From Exiguobacterium qingdaonense (GTDB taxonomy: Bacteria > Bacillota > Bacilli > Exiguobacteriales > Exiguobacteriaceae): DNA of 64,000 nt. The notes beneath the pieces are model-generated. The model ran no database searches and was not told the DNA's origin. It saw nothing but the letters and a program-made list of their open reading frames with translations. Every line of letters begins with the position of its first letter. The first letter of the stretch is position 1. Below are positions 1-8,706 of the stretch, piece by piece. Position numbers and translations under genes: made by a program. Location: NCBI RefSeq assembly GCF_018617855.1, contig NZ_JACSKY010000004.1, positions 141,093-205,092 on the forward strand, read 5' to 3'.

Positions 1-1
1 C

Positions 2-1150
2 GAATCATTCGGGTCTCGCGTCGGCAATGAACTCCTCAAACAAATCAAAGAGCGTGCCCTGCACCTCATTCCGGACAACGCTTTGATGTTCCATCCGATG
101 GGTGGACTGTTCGGTGTCATGTTTTTTGAAGAATCAAAAGAAGAGGTGTTCCAAGTGTTGCGGCACTTGCAACACGAGCTGCAACGACCGTTCCGAATCT
201 ACCATCACTCGATCATGGTATCGATCTCGGTCGGATGCGTGTTTTATCCGTCCTCCACAAGCTCGCTCGAAGAGCTATATACACGTGCTGAAAGTGCCCT
301 CTTCAAAGGAAAGCAGATTGGAGTCGGTACGATTCAATTTGTGACAAAGGATATGGATATCGCCTTCTCGAGACAGATTCATATTGAGAAGGCATTGTAT
401 CGGGCACTCGAAGAAAAACATTTTTACCTTGAGTATCAACCAAAATATGACCTCGCCACCGATTGCCTAATTGGGTTTGAGGCGTTGCTTCGTTGGCATC
501 ATGACGAGCTGGGACAAATTCCACCATCAGAATTTATTCCTCTCGCAGAAGAGATGGCACTCATCGTCCCAATCAATAACTGGGTGATTTTAGAGGCGGC
601 GAAACAACTGAAGACGTGGAAAACAGAGTTCAACCAACCGCTCTCAATGGCAATTAACATTTCGCCAAACCAGTTCCGAAGCGATAGCTTTTTGAATACG
701 TTGCGGAATATAAAGCAACAACTCCAACTCGACCCGACAGATATCATCTTAGAAATCACGGAGAGTCTCGTCATGCAACAAACCGACGAAATCATCGAAC
801 GAATGGAACAGATCAAACGCTTGAACTATCGACTGTCGATTGACGATTTCGGAACCGGCTTCTCTTCTTTACAATATTTGAAGTCATTCCCCGTCGATGA
901 ACTCAAGATCGACAAAGTCTTTCTCGATGATTGGATGACGTCCAAATCCCATTTGCTCGATGTCATCGTCCACCTCGGGAAAAGCTTAAATCTTCACGTG
1001 GTCGCTGAAGGGGTCGAAGACGAATCCATGCTTCAGCATTTAAAATCAACGAACTGTGATTCCTTCCAAGGATATTTATATGCGAGACCCACTTCCCCAC
1101 TCGAGATTGAACGATTGCTTCGTTCTTCAAAAAACTCACCGAACGCTTGA
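2..1150 (+). CDS. c-di-GMP phosphodiesterase: degenerate GGDEF plus EAL domain (5' end outside window)
   Basis: The reading frame is open to the left edge (frame from base 2), so the N-terminus is missing and the ATG at 83 is internal. The visible start is the second half of a GGDEF domain whose signature is replaced by PMGGLFGVMFF, so no diguanylate cyclase activity is expected. It is followed by a complete EAL domain: FEALLRWHH, INISPNQF, EITES, SIDDFGTGFSS, ELKIDK, VVAEGVE and FQGYLYARP carry the metal-binding and catalytic residues known for active EAL enzymes, so it should hydrolyse c-di-GMP to pGpG. The upstream sensor region is not visible. A hairpin terminator overlaps the stop. Confidence 0.9.
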   Translation, partial: ESFGSRVGNELLKQIKERALHLIPDNALMFHPMGGLFGVMFFEESKEEVFQVLRHLQHELQRPFRIYHHSIMVSISVGCVFYPSSTSSLEELYTRAESALFKGKQIGVGTIQFVTKDMDIAFSRQIHIEKALYRALEEKHFYLEYQPKYDLATDCLIGFEALLRWHHDELGQIPPSEFIPLAEEMALIVPINNWVILEAAKQLKTWKTEFNQPLSMAINISPNQFRSDSFLNTLRNIKQQLQLDPTDIILEITESLVMQQTDEIIERMEQIKRLNYRLSIDDFGTGFSSLQYLKSFPVDELKIDKVFLDDWMTSKSHLLDVIVHLGKSLNLHVVAEGVEDESMLQHLKSTNCDSFQGYLYARPTSPLEIERLLRSSKNSPNA

Positions 1151-1168
1151 AGCGACGGTGAGTTTTTT
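1129..1168. terminator. Bidirectional terminator between the EAL gene and the APC permease
   Basis: AACTCACCG and CGGTGAGTT form a stem around a 14-nt loop. It has an A-run on the left and a T-run on the right, so it can end both convergent genes. Confidence 0.8.
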
Positions 1169-2570
1169 ATAGTGTAATTGCGGCTGTCCAAAGACCATAT
1201 ATACCATACGTTGCACTTAGAAGAATGATGAGGGCAATCGCTGACTGTGTACGGGTCAAAAACAGCTTTCCTTGTTCCCGCTCCGCCATAAGAAAGACGA
1301 AGATGCCCGGTGCATATAGAATCATCGCGATCAAAATATAATCTAATCCCGATGCGTATAGCAACCAGGCGGCATACAACGAAGCAATTCCCGAGACAGT
1401 CATCATCTGTAACGACATTCTCCGTTTCGCCTCAATCCATCCGTATAATGCCGAGAACAAATACGGAACGAGTGCCGCAATACCAGCGATACTTGAAAGT
1501 ACGAGATATGTCTGCTCAGAGAACAGGGCGATGCCGGTAACGATTTGAGTGAACAGTTGTGTGACAAACAAGGCGTTCACCGGTGTTTCGTTTGAGTTCA
1601 ATCGGTTGAACATGTTTGGAAATACGCCGTCTCGGCTAGCGACATAAGAAATTTCCGTAGCTAAAATCGTCCAACCGAGCAAGGCACCCGTCAGCGATAC
1701 GAGTAGACCAACGTTAATCAACATTGCACCGACCGGACCGACGACAGCCTCTAATACGTATGCCATCGACGGCTCAGGCAGAGCCGCAAGTTGCTCTTGT
1801 GTCATGACACCAAACGAGAAAATCGAAATCATCATGTAAATCAATAACGTGCCGATCAGCCCAATCACCGTCGCCCGACCCACATCTTTCTTATGACGAG
1901 CGCGAGACGATAAGACGACGGCGCCTTCGATGCCTACAAACGCCCAAAGCGTCACGAGCATCGTTGATTTCACTTGAGGGAACACATCTGCCCATACAAA
2001 TCCTGACTCTCCCCAAAAATCAATTTGGAACGTATCGAATTGAAATGCGAAGAGAATGAAAGCGATAAACAAAAAGAGTGGCACGAGCTTCGCAATCGTT
2101 GTGACGAGGTTCAAGAGCGCAGCCTCACGCATACCACGCGAAATGAGCCAAAATAGCCCCCAAATGAGTATCGTACTCATGAGCAGGCGGAACATGCGAT
2201 GTTCGGCTGAAAAAATCGGAAAAAAGTAAGCCAATGTGCTAAAGATTAAGGTGATATTCGCCACCGTGCCAATCCAAGCTGACATCCAGTATCCCCAGCC
2301 ACTGTTGAACCCGACAAATTTCCCGAACCCTTCTCTGGCATAGGCATAAATCCCACCTTCCAACTCAGGACGTGTGTTCGCTAAAAACTGAAAGACGAAG
2401 GCGAGCATAATCATCCCAACCCCTGTAATTCCCCACCCAATCAAAACAGGACCAACACCTGCCCCTTGCGCCATCGCACCAGGAAGATTGAAGGCACCTC
2501 CACCAATCATAGTTCCAACGACCATTGCCGCGAGACCGAAAAAACCGATACCGGTTAAATTTTGTTTCAA
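1167..2570 (-). CDS. APC-superfamily amino acid antiporter (arginine/ornithine or basic amino acid type)
   Basis: 467 aa, hydrophobic throughout with about twelve membrane segments. The N-terminus has the APC signature GTMIGGGAFNLP in TM1, and GGIYAYAREGFGKFVGFNSG matches the basic amino acid/polyamine antiporter (APA) branch that contains ArcD-type arginine:ornithine exchangers. The start is TTG at 2570, preceded by GGAGG at seven-base spacing. No arc or other catabolic genes lie beside it, so the substrate is not settled; an amino acid exchanger in the cytoplasmic membrane is the safe reading. It is divergent from the OppA gene across 223 bp. Confidence 0.8.
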   Translation of the reverse strand: MKQNLTGIGFFGLAAMVVGTMIGGGAFNLPGAMAQGAGVGPVLIGWGITGVGMIMLAFVFQFLANTRPELEGGIYAYAREGFGKFVGFNSGWGYWMSAWIGTVANITLIFSTLAYFFPIFSAEHRMFRLLMSTILIWGLFWLISRGMREAALLNLVTTIAKLVPLFLFIAFILFAFQFDTFQIDFWGESGFVWADVFPQVKSTMLVTLWAFVGIEGAVVLSSRARHKKDVGRATVIGLIGTLLIYMMISIFSFGVMTQEQLAALPEPSMAYVLEAVVGPVGAMLINVGLLVSLTGALLGWTILATEISYVASRDGVFPNMFNRLNSNETPVNALFVTQLFTQIVTGIALFSEQTYLVLSSIAGIAALVPYLFSALYGWIEAKRRMSLQMMTVSGIASLYAAWLLYASGLDYILIAMILYAPGIFVFLMAEREQGKLFLTRTQSAIALIILLSATYGIYGLWTAAITL

Positions 2571-2793
2571 GTTAACGCCTCCACATTCCCTATACCTTTG
2601 CGAATAACTATACAGAAATACCGTATAATCATTCGTCGATTTTTCTATTCTACTTCTAGAAAGGATTGATGAATAGTCATTCTTAATAAGTCTATATTTT
2701 CGAATAATTTGAAAAATTCCATTGCATATTCATCTCATCTGTAGTTTAATTACAACATATTCTAAATTATCAGAATTTTCGGGAGGTTGAACA

Positions 2794-4419
2794 ATGCGTA
2801 ACAAAAAATGGCTAGCTTTATCGGGGGTCGCATTACTTGCGACAGCAGCTTGTAGCACAGGGGATGACTCATCGAACTCAGAAGGTTCATCTTCGGGCGA
2901 TTCGAAAAAAGAAATCACAATGGTGTCGGCGACGGACTTGCCACAGCTCGACCCAACGTTGACAACGGACTCGACTTCGATCATCGTGACAAACAACGTT
3001 TTCGAGGGACTGTACCGTTTAGACGAGAACAATCAACCGACACCAGGAATTGCCGAGGATGTCGACGTATCAGAGGATGGACTTACATACACGTTCACGT
3101 TACGTGACGCCAACTGGTCAGACGGGTCACCGATTACGGCCGAAGACTTCGTTTACTCTTGGAAACGTGCGCTCAATCCGGAAACAGGTGCTGAATATGC
3201 ATACATTCTTCAAGATTTAAAAAATGCGAATAAAATTCTTGCTGGTGAAGCATCTCTTGACGAGCTCGGTGCAAAAGCGATTGACGATCAAACACTTGAA
3301 GTGCAGTTAGAAGCACCAGCCCCTTATTTCTTAGGTTTGACCGGTTTTCCGACATATATGCCACAAAAACAGCAATTCGTTGAAGAACAAGGTGATAAAT
3401 TTGCGATGTCTGTCGACCAAACGCTCTACAACGGTCCTTACGTCTTGAGCGAATGGCAAGATAACGCCGGTTGGGTTTATACAAAAAACCCGGAATATTG
3501 GGATGCAGAAAACGTGAAGATGGATACCATCAACGTCAAAGTCGTCAAAGACGTATCAACAGGCGTCAACTTATTCGAGTCAGGCGAATCAGACTATACC
3601 CTTCTCTCATCTGAGTTCGTCCCGCAATTTGAAAATAGCGATGAGTTTAAGACGCGTGCCGATGCCCGTATCAACTTCCTCCGCTTCAACCAGAAGAACG
3701 AGGCTCTCCAAAACGTCAACATTCGTGAAGCGCTAGCAAAAGGGTTTGATAAGCAAAGTGTGACAGACGTCATCTTGACAGACGGTTCACAGCCAGCAAA
3801 CTTTATCGTGGCCAAAGACTTCACGTTCACAGAAGACGGTGCTGACTTCCGGGAGAAACATCCGGACCTTCTCAACTATAACGTAGACGAGGCAAAAGCG
3901 GCTTGGGACAAAGGACTCGAAGAACTAGGCGTTGAAACGATTGAACTTGAGTTCCTTTCACGTGACGAGGAAGCGTTCAAAAAAGTCAACGAGTTCATTA
4001 AAGGGGAGCTTGAGAAGAACTTGCCTGGATTGACGCTCAACATCAAGCAACAACCGTTCAAAAACTTCCTTGACCTCGAAGGAAAAGGCGAATATGATGT
4101 CTCTGCAGCCGGTTGGGGTCCTGACTACCAAGATCCAATGACATATCTCGACATGTGGATCACAGACGGACCATTCAACCGTATGGAGTACTCCAATGAA
4201 GAATACGACCAGCTAGTCCAATCAGCGAAAAAAGAAGCGGACCAAATGAAACGTTGGGAGACGATGCAAGAAGCCGAGCGCATCCTCCTCGAAGAGGACT
4301 TTGCCATCGCTCCAATCTATCAAAAAGGTGAAGCATACCTAGAGCGTTCAAGTATTGAGAACATGTATCGTCACCCGTTCGGTGCTGATGCAAGCTTCAA
4401 ATGGCTTGATGTGAAATAA
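2794..4419 (+). CDS. Oligopeptide ABC transporter substrate-binding lipoprotein (OppA-like)
   Basis: 541 aa. The signal peptide ends in LLATAAC with Cys at about residue 20 as the predicted lipidated residue, followed by a Ser/Gly/Asp-rich linker typical of Gram-positive lipoproteins. The rest is a family 5 extracellular solute-binding protein: LPQLDPTLTTDS near the start, YSWKRALNPETG and NGPYVLSEW in the middle, and AAGWGPDYQDPMTYLDMW near the C-terminus are typical of OppA. It should capture oligopeptides for a membrane permease. No oppBCDF genes are adjacent, so it probably serves a transporter encoded elsewhere. The RBS is GGGAGG and the gene ends in a strong terminator. Confidence 0.9.
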   Translation: MRNKKWLALSGVALLATAACSTGDDSSNSEGSSSGDSKKEITMVSATDLPQLDPTLTTDSTSIIVTNNVFEGLYRLDENNQPTPGIAEDVDVSEDGLTYTFTLRDANWSDGSPITAEDFVYSWKRALNPETGAEYAYILQDLKNANKILAGEASLDELGAKAIDDQTLEVQLEAPAPYFLGLTGFPTYMPQKQQFVEEQGDKFAMSVDQTLYNGPYVLSEWQDNAGWVYTKNPEYWDAENVKMDTINVKVVKDVSTGVNLFESGESDYTLLSSEFVPQFENSDEFKTRADARINFLRFNQKNEALQNVNIREALAKGFDKQSVTDVILTDGSQPANFIVAKDFTFTEDGADFREKHPDLLNYNVDEAKAAWDKGLEELGVETIELEFLSRDEEAFKKVNEFIKGELEKNLPGLTLNIKQQPFKNFLDLEGKGEYDVSAAGWGPDYQDPMTYLDMWITDGPFNRMEYSNEEYDQLVQSAKKEADQMKRWETMQEAERILLEEDFAIAPIYQKGEAYLERSSIENMYRHPFGADASFKWLDVK

Positions 4420-4425
4420 TTGAAG

Positions 4426-4456
4426 AAACCCCGATGCGCATTGCATCGGGGTTTTG
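4426..4456 (+). terminator. Terminator of the oppA-like gene
   Basis: AAACCCCGATGC and GCATCGGGGTTT form a twelve-pair stem with a five-base loop, followed by Ts, seven bases after the stop. Confidence 0.9.
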
Positions 4457-4492
4457 TGCGGACGCCATCATTTCAGTTGCACTTGCATCGTT

Positions 4493-4530
4493 AATAAAAA
4501 AAGTGACTCCCTTAAATCGGAAGTCACTTT
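4493..4530 (-). terminator. Terminator of the L-box transporter gene
   Basis: On the minus strand AAAGTGACT and AGTCACTTT form a stem followed by a run of seven Ts, just after the stop at 4536. Confidence 0.85.
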
Positions 4531-4535
4531 AGCGA

Positions 4536-6128
4536 TTATGCTTCACGCTTTGCTCGTAGTTCAGCTGGCACTTCACCACGTTTTGAAATCAACTGAGCGA
4601 TACCGACCAACACAACGAATGAAATCAAGGCTGAGAAGAAGCCGATCCAAATCGATGCCGTCATCCCGAGTACCAAGTACCCGATCGCCGAAACAACTGC
4701 TGCGAGAATCGCATAAGGCAACTGTGTCAACACATGATCGATATGATGCGAGCCCGCTCCAGTCGAACTGAGAATCGTCGTGTCTGAAATCGGTGAGCAG
4801 TGGTCTCCGAACACCGCACCAGCCAGTACAGCTGCAAGGGATGCGAGGAGTAGCTCTGGCTCAACTGCCATGACCAAATCGGCACCGATTGGAAGCATCA
4901 ATCCGAACGTTCCCCAACTCGTTCCCGTCGAGAACGCCATAAGTCCCGCAATCAAGAAGAGGAGAAACGGCAAGTACGAAGCTGCGATCGTGTCTGTCAC
5001 GAACCCTGCCAAATAATCACCAGTCTTCATATCACTAATCACCGCAATGATTGTCCAAGCAAACAAGAGGATGAGCACTGCCGGCCACATCGCGCGGACG
5101 CCTTCCCATGCCGCTTTCCCATAGGCACGTCCCGGAATGTTACGCCCGATGAGAAGTAAGAACGCTACAATCAAGCTAATGACGACACCTGAGACGAGTG
5201 AACGTGTCACGTCTGTCGACTCGAACGCCCCAAGCAATGTAAAGCTCTGTCCGTCAGCAGCGAGTGCTTGACCACCCGTGTAAAGCATCGCAGTCACCGT
5301 CGCGAGAATCAACGTGATAATCGGAACGATCAAGTCGCGGACTTTCCCACCTTCATGCTCGTGTATGTCTTCGCTCATTCCCATAGGTGCACCTTTTGAC
5401 GAATCATACAACTCGCCTCGGATGGCACGGAGTTCATGCGTACGCATCGGCCCGACCGCGAGACCTGTAAAAGCAACGTAACCTGTCAACATGAGTGCGA
5501 AGATTGCGTAAAAGTTCATCGGGATGATTTGAATAAACGCAGAGAATGATGAGTAGCTATCAATTGAATATTTAGTCAAAATTCCAGCGATGATGGCGAT
5601 AATGTACGCACCCCAACTAGAAAGTGGGCTGATGACACAAACAGGTGCTGCTGTCGAGTCAATCGTATATGCGAGTTTCGCACGTGAAATATTTTTACGG
5701 TCTGTGAGCGGACGACTGATGTTCCCGACCGCCAAACTGTTGAAGTAGTCATCGATAAAGATTAGAATACCGAGTCCAAACGAAACGAGACGTGCACCAC
5801 GTGCTGATTTGACGTTCGTTGCAGCCCATTCACCGAATGCACGTGCACCACCTGATGTTTGAATGATTGACGATAAAATGCCGAGTAAGAGCAAGAACGC
5901 AATCAACAAGACGTTCCATTCATTGATTGCTCCGTCCGACCAGAATAAGGCGATGACATTCGACCATAAGTATTGGGTCGAATCAATCAGATCGAAATCA
6001 TGCAAGAGAAGCACCCCTGCGATAATTCCGACACCTAGTGAAGGGATGACCTTTCTCGTCGTGATTGCCATAATGATTGCGAGTAATGCCGGTACGAGTG
6101 AAAGTACCGAAGTTGAATAATCTACCAT
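4536..6128 (-). CDS. lysW: NhaC-family transporter, probable lysine importer (LysW type)
   Basis: 530 aa membrane protein of the NhaC Na+/H+ antiporter family. IFIDDYFNSLAVG, DSTAAPVCVISPLSSWGAY and STGTSWGTFGLMLP are family hallmarks, and about twelve membrane segments can be traced. The sequence alone would suggest Na+/H+ exchange. However, the 5' leader is a complete lysine riboswitch with terminator, and comparative genomics of L-box regulons named NhaC-type members (LysW) as candidate lysine transporters. I therefore infer lysine uptake, probably sodium- or proton-coupled; this is not shown directly. The RBS is AAGGAGG before the ATG. It should be expressed when lysine is scarce. Confidence 0.75.
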   Translation of the reverse strand: MVDYSTSVLSLVPALLAIIMAITTRKVIPSLGVGIIAGVLLLHDFDLIDSTQYLWSNVIALFWSDGAINEWNVLLIAFLLLLGILSSIIQTSGGARAFGEWAATNVKSARGARLVSFGLGILIFIDDYFNSLAVGNISRPLTDRKNISRAKLAYTIDSTAAPVCVISPLSSWGAYIIAIIAGILTKYSIDSYSSFSAFIQIIPMNFYAIFALMLTGYVAFTGLAVGPMRTHELRAIRGELYDSSKGAPMGMSEDIHEHEGGKVRDLIVPIITLILATVTAMLYTGGQALAADGQSFTLLGAFESTDVTRSLVSGVVISLIVAFLLLIGRNIPGRAYGKAAWEGVRAMWPAVLILLFAWTIIAVISDMKTGDYLAGFVTDTIAASYLPFLLFLIAGLMAFSTGTSWGTFGLMLPIGADLVMAVEPELLLASLAAVLAGAVFGDHCSPISDTTILSSTGAGSHHIDHVLTQLPYAILAAVVSAIGYLVLGMTASIWIGFFSALISFVVLVGIAQLISKRGEVPAELRAKREA

Positions 6129-6172
6129 ACTGAATTCCTCCTTTTTGATTAGGATGAGGCCCCCCTATGCTT

Positions 6173-6231
6173 AAAAAAACGCAAAGCGAGGGCATCGGCA
6201 ACAAAGCCGACACCCTCGCTGGATGTTCCGT
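6173..6231 (-). terminator. Attenuator terminator of the lysW L-box
   Basis: AGCGAGGGTGTCGGC pairs with GCCGATGCCCTCGCT with one wobble or mismatch, followed on the minus strand by a T-run at 6173-6179. It sits between the aptamer and the lysW RBS. Confidence 0.9.
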
Positions 6232-6418
6232 CTTTCTTAGCCGACTTGGAGCGCTCCATACGCATAATATGTATGGCAGTCTGACAGGTGTTTCCCGTCA
6301 GCCCAGCACAACCCCACGGACATGGTGTTGCACTTCGGCGATCCTGCCTTTTTGTAGTCCTCATCGTTGTCATCCTCCGACTACTTACTCATCAGCATCG
6401 CACCTCTACCTCATCGAT
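6173..6418 (-). promoter_or_regulatory. Lysine riboswitch (L-box) upstream of lysW
   Basis: On the minus strand the leader carries the conserved L-box blocks in order: GAGGTAGAGGTGCGA (about 6400-6415), AGTAAGTAGTC, GGATGA, a pairing GACTAC, AAAGGCAGGATCGCCGAAGTG, TGGGCTGACGGG, and the closing GTATGGAGCGCTCC near 6247-6262. The aptamer (about 6247-6418) is followed by a GC-rich terminator, giving the usual lysine-induced transcription attenuation. Confidence 0.92.
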
Positions 6419-6449
6419 AGCACGAATATTCATTTAAAGTTACGTCTAA

Positions 6450-6477
6450 ATTATCACAGGTTGATATCACATATCAA
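6450..6477 (-). promoter_or_regulatory. Predicted sigma-A promoter of the lysW L-box transcript
   Basis: -35 TTGATA (6472-6477), 16-nt spacer, -10 GATAAT (6450-6455). It places the transcript start just upstream of the aptamer and overlaps the stop codon of the upstream 94-aa gene. Confidence 0.55.
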
Positions 6478-6758
6478 TAGTTTTTTTCATCACGAATAAT
6501 TCGTTTCAAGACAGCGAGTGCTTCTTGGTCATTCGTTTCTACCGCTTTAAAGAAGTCGTTGAAGAAGTGATACAACACGAATCGGTCGGCGTGAGACTTC
6601 GTCTGTTCTTTAATCGTAGAGAAAATCAGTCGTCTTAAACGACGCTTCGTATGAGTCTCTTCTGGTAGTTCTTCGCATCGGTCCTTGAAAGCACGATATA
6701 CAGAATTGATCAATTCCTCATGTTCATCATACGACCGATTAAAAGCAACTTGTTCCAT
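6474..6758 (-). CDS. Small protein of unknown function (94 aa)
   Basis: I do not recognise the family. The start chosen is the ATG at 6758, preceded by AAGGGGGG; a longer reading begins at a TTG that is part of the RBS region. The protein is charged and predicted helical, with a basic patch (KRRLRRLIF) in the middle and a hydrophobic/aromatic stretch (DRFVLYHFFNDFFKAVE) after it, and an Asp/Glu/Lys C-terminus. There is no signal peptide or membrane segment. It has its own good promoter (6806-6834) and ends exactly at the L-box promoter with no terminator in between, so it may be co-transcribed with the lysine transporter. Confidence 0.65.
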   Translation of the reverse strand: MEQVAFNRSYDEHEELINSVYRAFKDRCEELPEETHTKRRLRRLIFSTIKEQTKSHADRFVLYHFFNDFFKAVETNDQEALAVLKRIIRDEKNY

Positions 6759-6805
6759 CTGTAATATCCCCCCTTTCAATAGTTGACCCGATGAAACTTG
6801 ACGTA

Positions 6806-6834
6806 ACTATACCAACTTCATGTCACGCATTCAA
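6806..6834 (-). promoter_or_regulatory. Predicted promoter of the 94-aa gene
   Basis: -35 TTGAAT (6829-6834), 17-nt spacer, -10 TATAGT (6806-6811) on the minus strand, about 50 bp before the start codon. Confidence 0.6.
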
Positions 6835-6877
6835 TCGTTATCGACCGTTCTTAACAAAAATCATACGTTAGACCGAG

Positions 6878-8587
6878 TCACGCGTTGACGAATGAGAACG
6901 TGGTCACATCGAACAAGCCCATATCGGTCAATTTCAAATCAGGAATGACTGGCAAAGCAAGGAAGGACATCGTCAAATACGGGTTAAAATGACGGTGTGC
7001 ACCGACAACGTCGAGCGCGTCATTCAACTGTTCTAAAATCTCCGCCACTTCACGATAAGGACGTTTCGTCATGAGCCCTCCGATTTCAAGCGGTAGCACA
7101 GCGAGCACTTCCCCTTCCGATACGGCAACGACCCCTCCGCCTACCTTCTCAAGCGTTCTCGCCGCAAGTAACATATCTTCCGGGCTGACTCCAGCGATGA
7201 CCAAGTTGTGGCTGTCATGAGCCACGGTAGCCGCGAGCGCACCTCGCTTCAAGCCGAATCCCGTCACAGGGGCAAGTGCCATATGCCCTGTTCCGTGATG
7301 ACGCTCGATGACGGCCAGCGTGGCGATATCCTGTGATAAATCTGCGCCTGATGCATCTGGTTGGAACGTGAGACGTTGTCGTTTCGTCAATAAACTGTTC
7401 GGAAGCACTTGAATGACATCGACTTCCTCTTCGCTCGGGGCGAGTCGGAACGAATCAGCTGTCAACTCAGGTAACGCGAGCTCACCTTTCATCGGTTTAG
7501 GAACGTCCATCCCTTCAGATCCAAACGTGGCATTTCCCTTTTCCGCGACGAGTGTACCGTTGACATACACTTGTTCGATTTTCACCGATTCGACGTCTGA
7601 CAAGATAACGAAGTTCGCCTTCTTCCCGGGTGCAATCGCTCCAACCTCTTTCAATCCGTAGGCCTCTGCGGCATGTAGACTTGCGATGGCATAGGCCGTT
7701 TCTCGTTTGACGCCTTGCTTGATGGCGGTACGGATGTTGTAGTCGATCCCACCTTCCGCAACGAGGTCATCCAAGTGCTTATCGTCCGTACAGAAGAGAA
7801 AACGATGGGCATTGCTCTCTGTGACAGCCAGGCTGACCTTCTCCACGTTTCGGGCAACCGACCCTTCACGAATTTGCACATAGAACCCACGTCGTACCCG
7901 CTCGATTGCTTCCTCCGCAGTCGTACATTCATGGTCCGTCATGATTCCTGCAACGCGATAGACGTTCAGTTGGTCTGGACCGAGTCCCGATGCGTGTCCA
8001 TCGACCATTTTACCCGCTTGTTCCGTCTGCGCGATCTTTTGAAGCATGTCTTCACTTCCTGCCTCAACCGATGGATAGTCCATGACTTCGCCTAGTCCAT
8101 GCACTCCTGGGTCACCCAAAAACGGTGCCAAATCTTCGGCATATAGTTTGGCTCCGGCATGTTCGAATGGAGTCGCCGGTACGCAGCTCGGTAGCATCAT
8201 CCGTACATCGAGCGGTAGTCCCTTCGCATCGGCTAACATATATTCGATACCGAGCGCTCCGTTCACGTTCGCAATCTCATGCGGGTCGGCAATCACGGTC
8301 GTCACACCGAGCGGCAGAACGGCTTTGGCAAACTCATGCGGCGGTACCATCGATGATTCGATATGCACATGTGAATCGATGAAAGATGGTGCGAGCGTCC
8401 ACGTCGGGTCATGATACTCAATCTCCCCATCGTACCCTTCCCCAATTGCCACGATATACCCTGCATCGATGGCGACGTCTGTACGAATCGTCTCACGACT
8501 GTACACGTCAATCACTGCGACGTCTTTAAAGACGACGGCCGCTTTCTTTTTCTTTGCGGCGATGTCAATCAAATGTTGTTTCTCCAT
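6878..8587 (-). CDS. ade: Adenine deaminase
   Basis: 569 aa, the usual length. It converts adenine to hypoxanthine plus ammonia in purine salvage, in the cytosol. The amidohydrolase metal motif is DSHVHIESSM near residue 70, followed by ADPHEIANVNG and LPSCVPATPFEHAG; DGHASGLGPDQLN and FCTDDKHLDDL lie in the barrel. The C-terminal part has VAHDSHNLVIAGVS, characteristic of Ade rather than other amidohydrolases. The RBS is AAGGAGAT before ATG. It is a single-gene unit flanked by its own intergenic regions. A divergent paralogue (yerA) is found at 44659-46401. Confidence 0.93.
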   Translation of the reverse strand: MEKQHLIDIAAKKKKAAVVFKDVAVIDVYSRETIRTDVAIDAGYIVAIGEGYDGEIEYHDPTWTLAPSFIDSHVHIESSMVPPHEFAKAVLPLGVTTVIADPHEIANVNGALGIEYMLADAKGLPLDVRMMLPSCVPATPFEHAGAKLYAEDLAPFLGDPGVHGLGEVMDYPSVEAGSEDMLQKIAQTEQAGKMVDGHASGLGPDQLNVYRVAGIMTDHECTTAEEAIERVRRGFYVQIREGSVARNVEKVSLAVTESNAHRFLFCTDDKHLDDLVAEGGIDYNIRTAIKQGVKRETAYAIASLHAAEAYGLKEVGAIAPGKKANFVILSDVESVKIEQVYVNGTLVAEKGNATFGSEGMDVPKPMKGELALPELTADSFRLAPSEEEVDVIQVLPNSLLTKRQRLTFQPDASGADLSQDIATLAVIERHHGTGHMALAPVTGFGLKRGALAATVAHDSHNLVIAGVSPEDMLLAARTLEKVGGGVVAVSEGEVLAVLPLEIGGLMTKRPYREVAEILEQLNDALDVVGAHRHFNPYLTMSFLALPVIPDLKLTDMGLFDVTTFSFVNA

Positions 8588-8706
8588 CTCTCGATCTCCT
8601 TATTCAACGTATTTTAACTATCTTACCAAGAATATTCTTTTCGTTGCAATTTCTTTTTCAAGTTGTGCGACAATGATAACATATTCATTTGAAAGGGGTT
8701 ACAACA

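Noticed and set aside
83..1150. Complete EAL gene starting at ATG 83
   Set aside because: The frame is open to the left edge and encodes more of the GGDEF domain, so the true start is outside the window.
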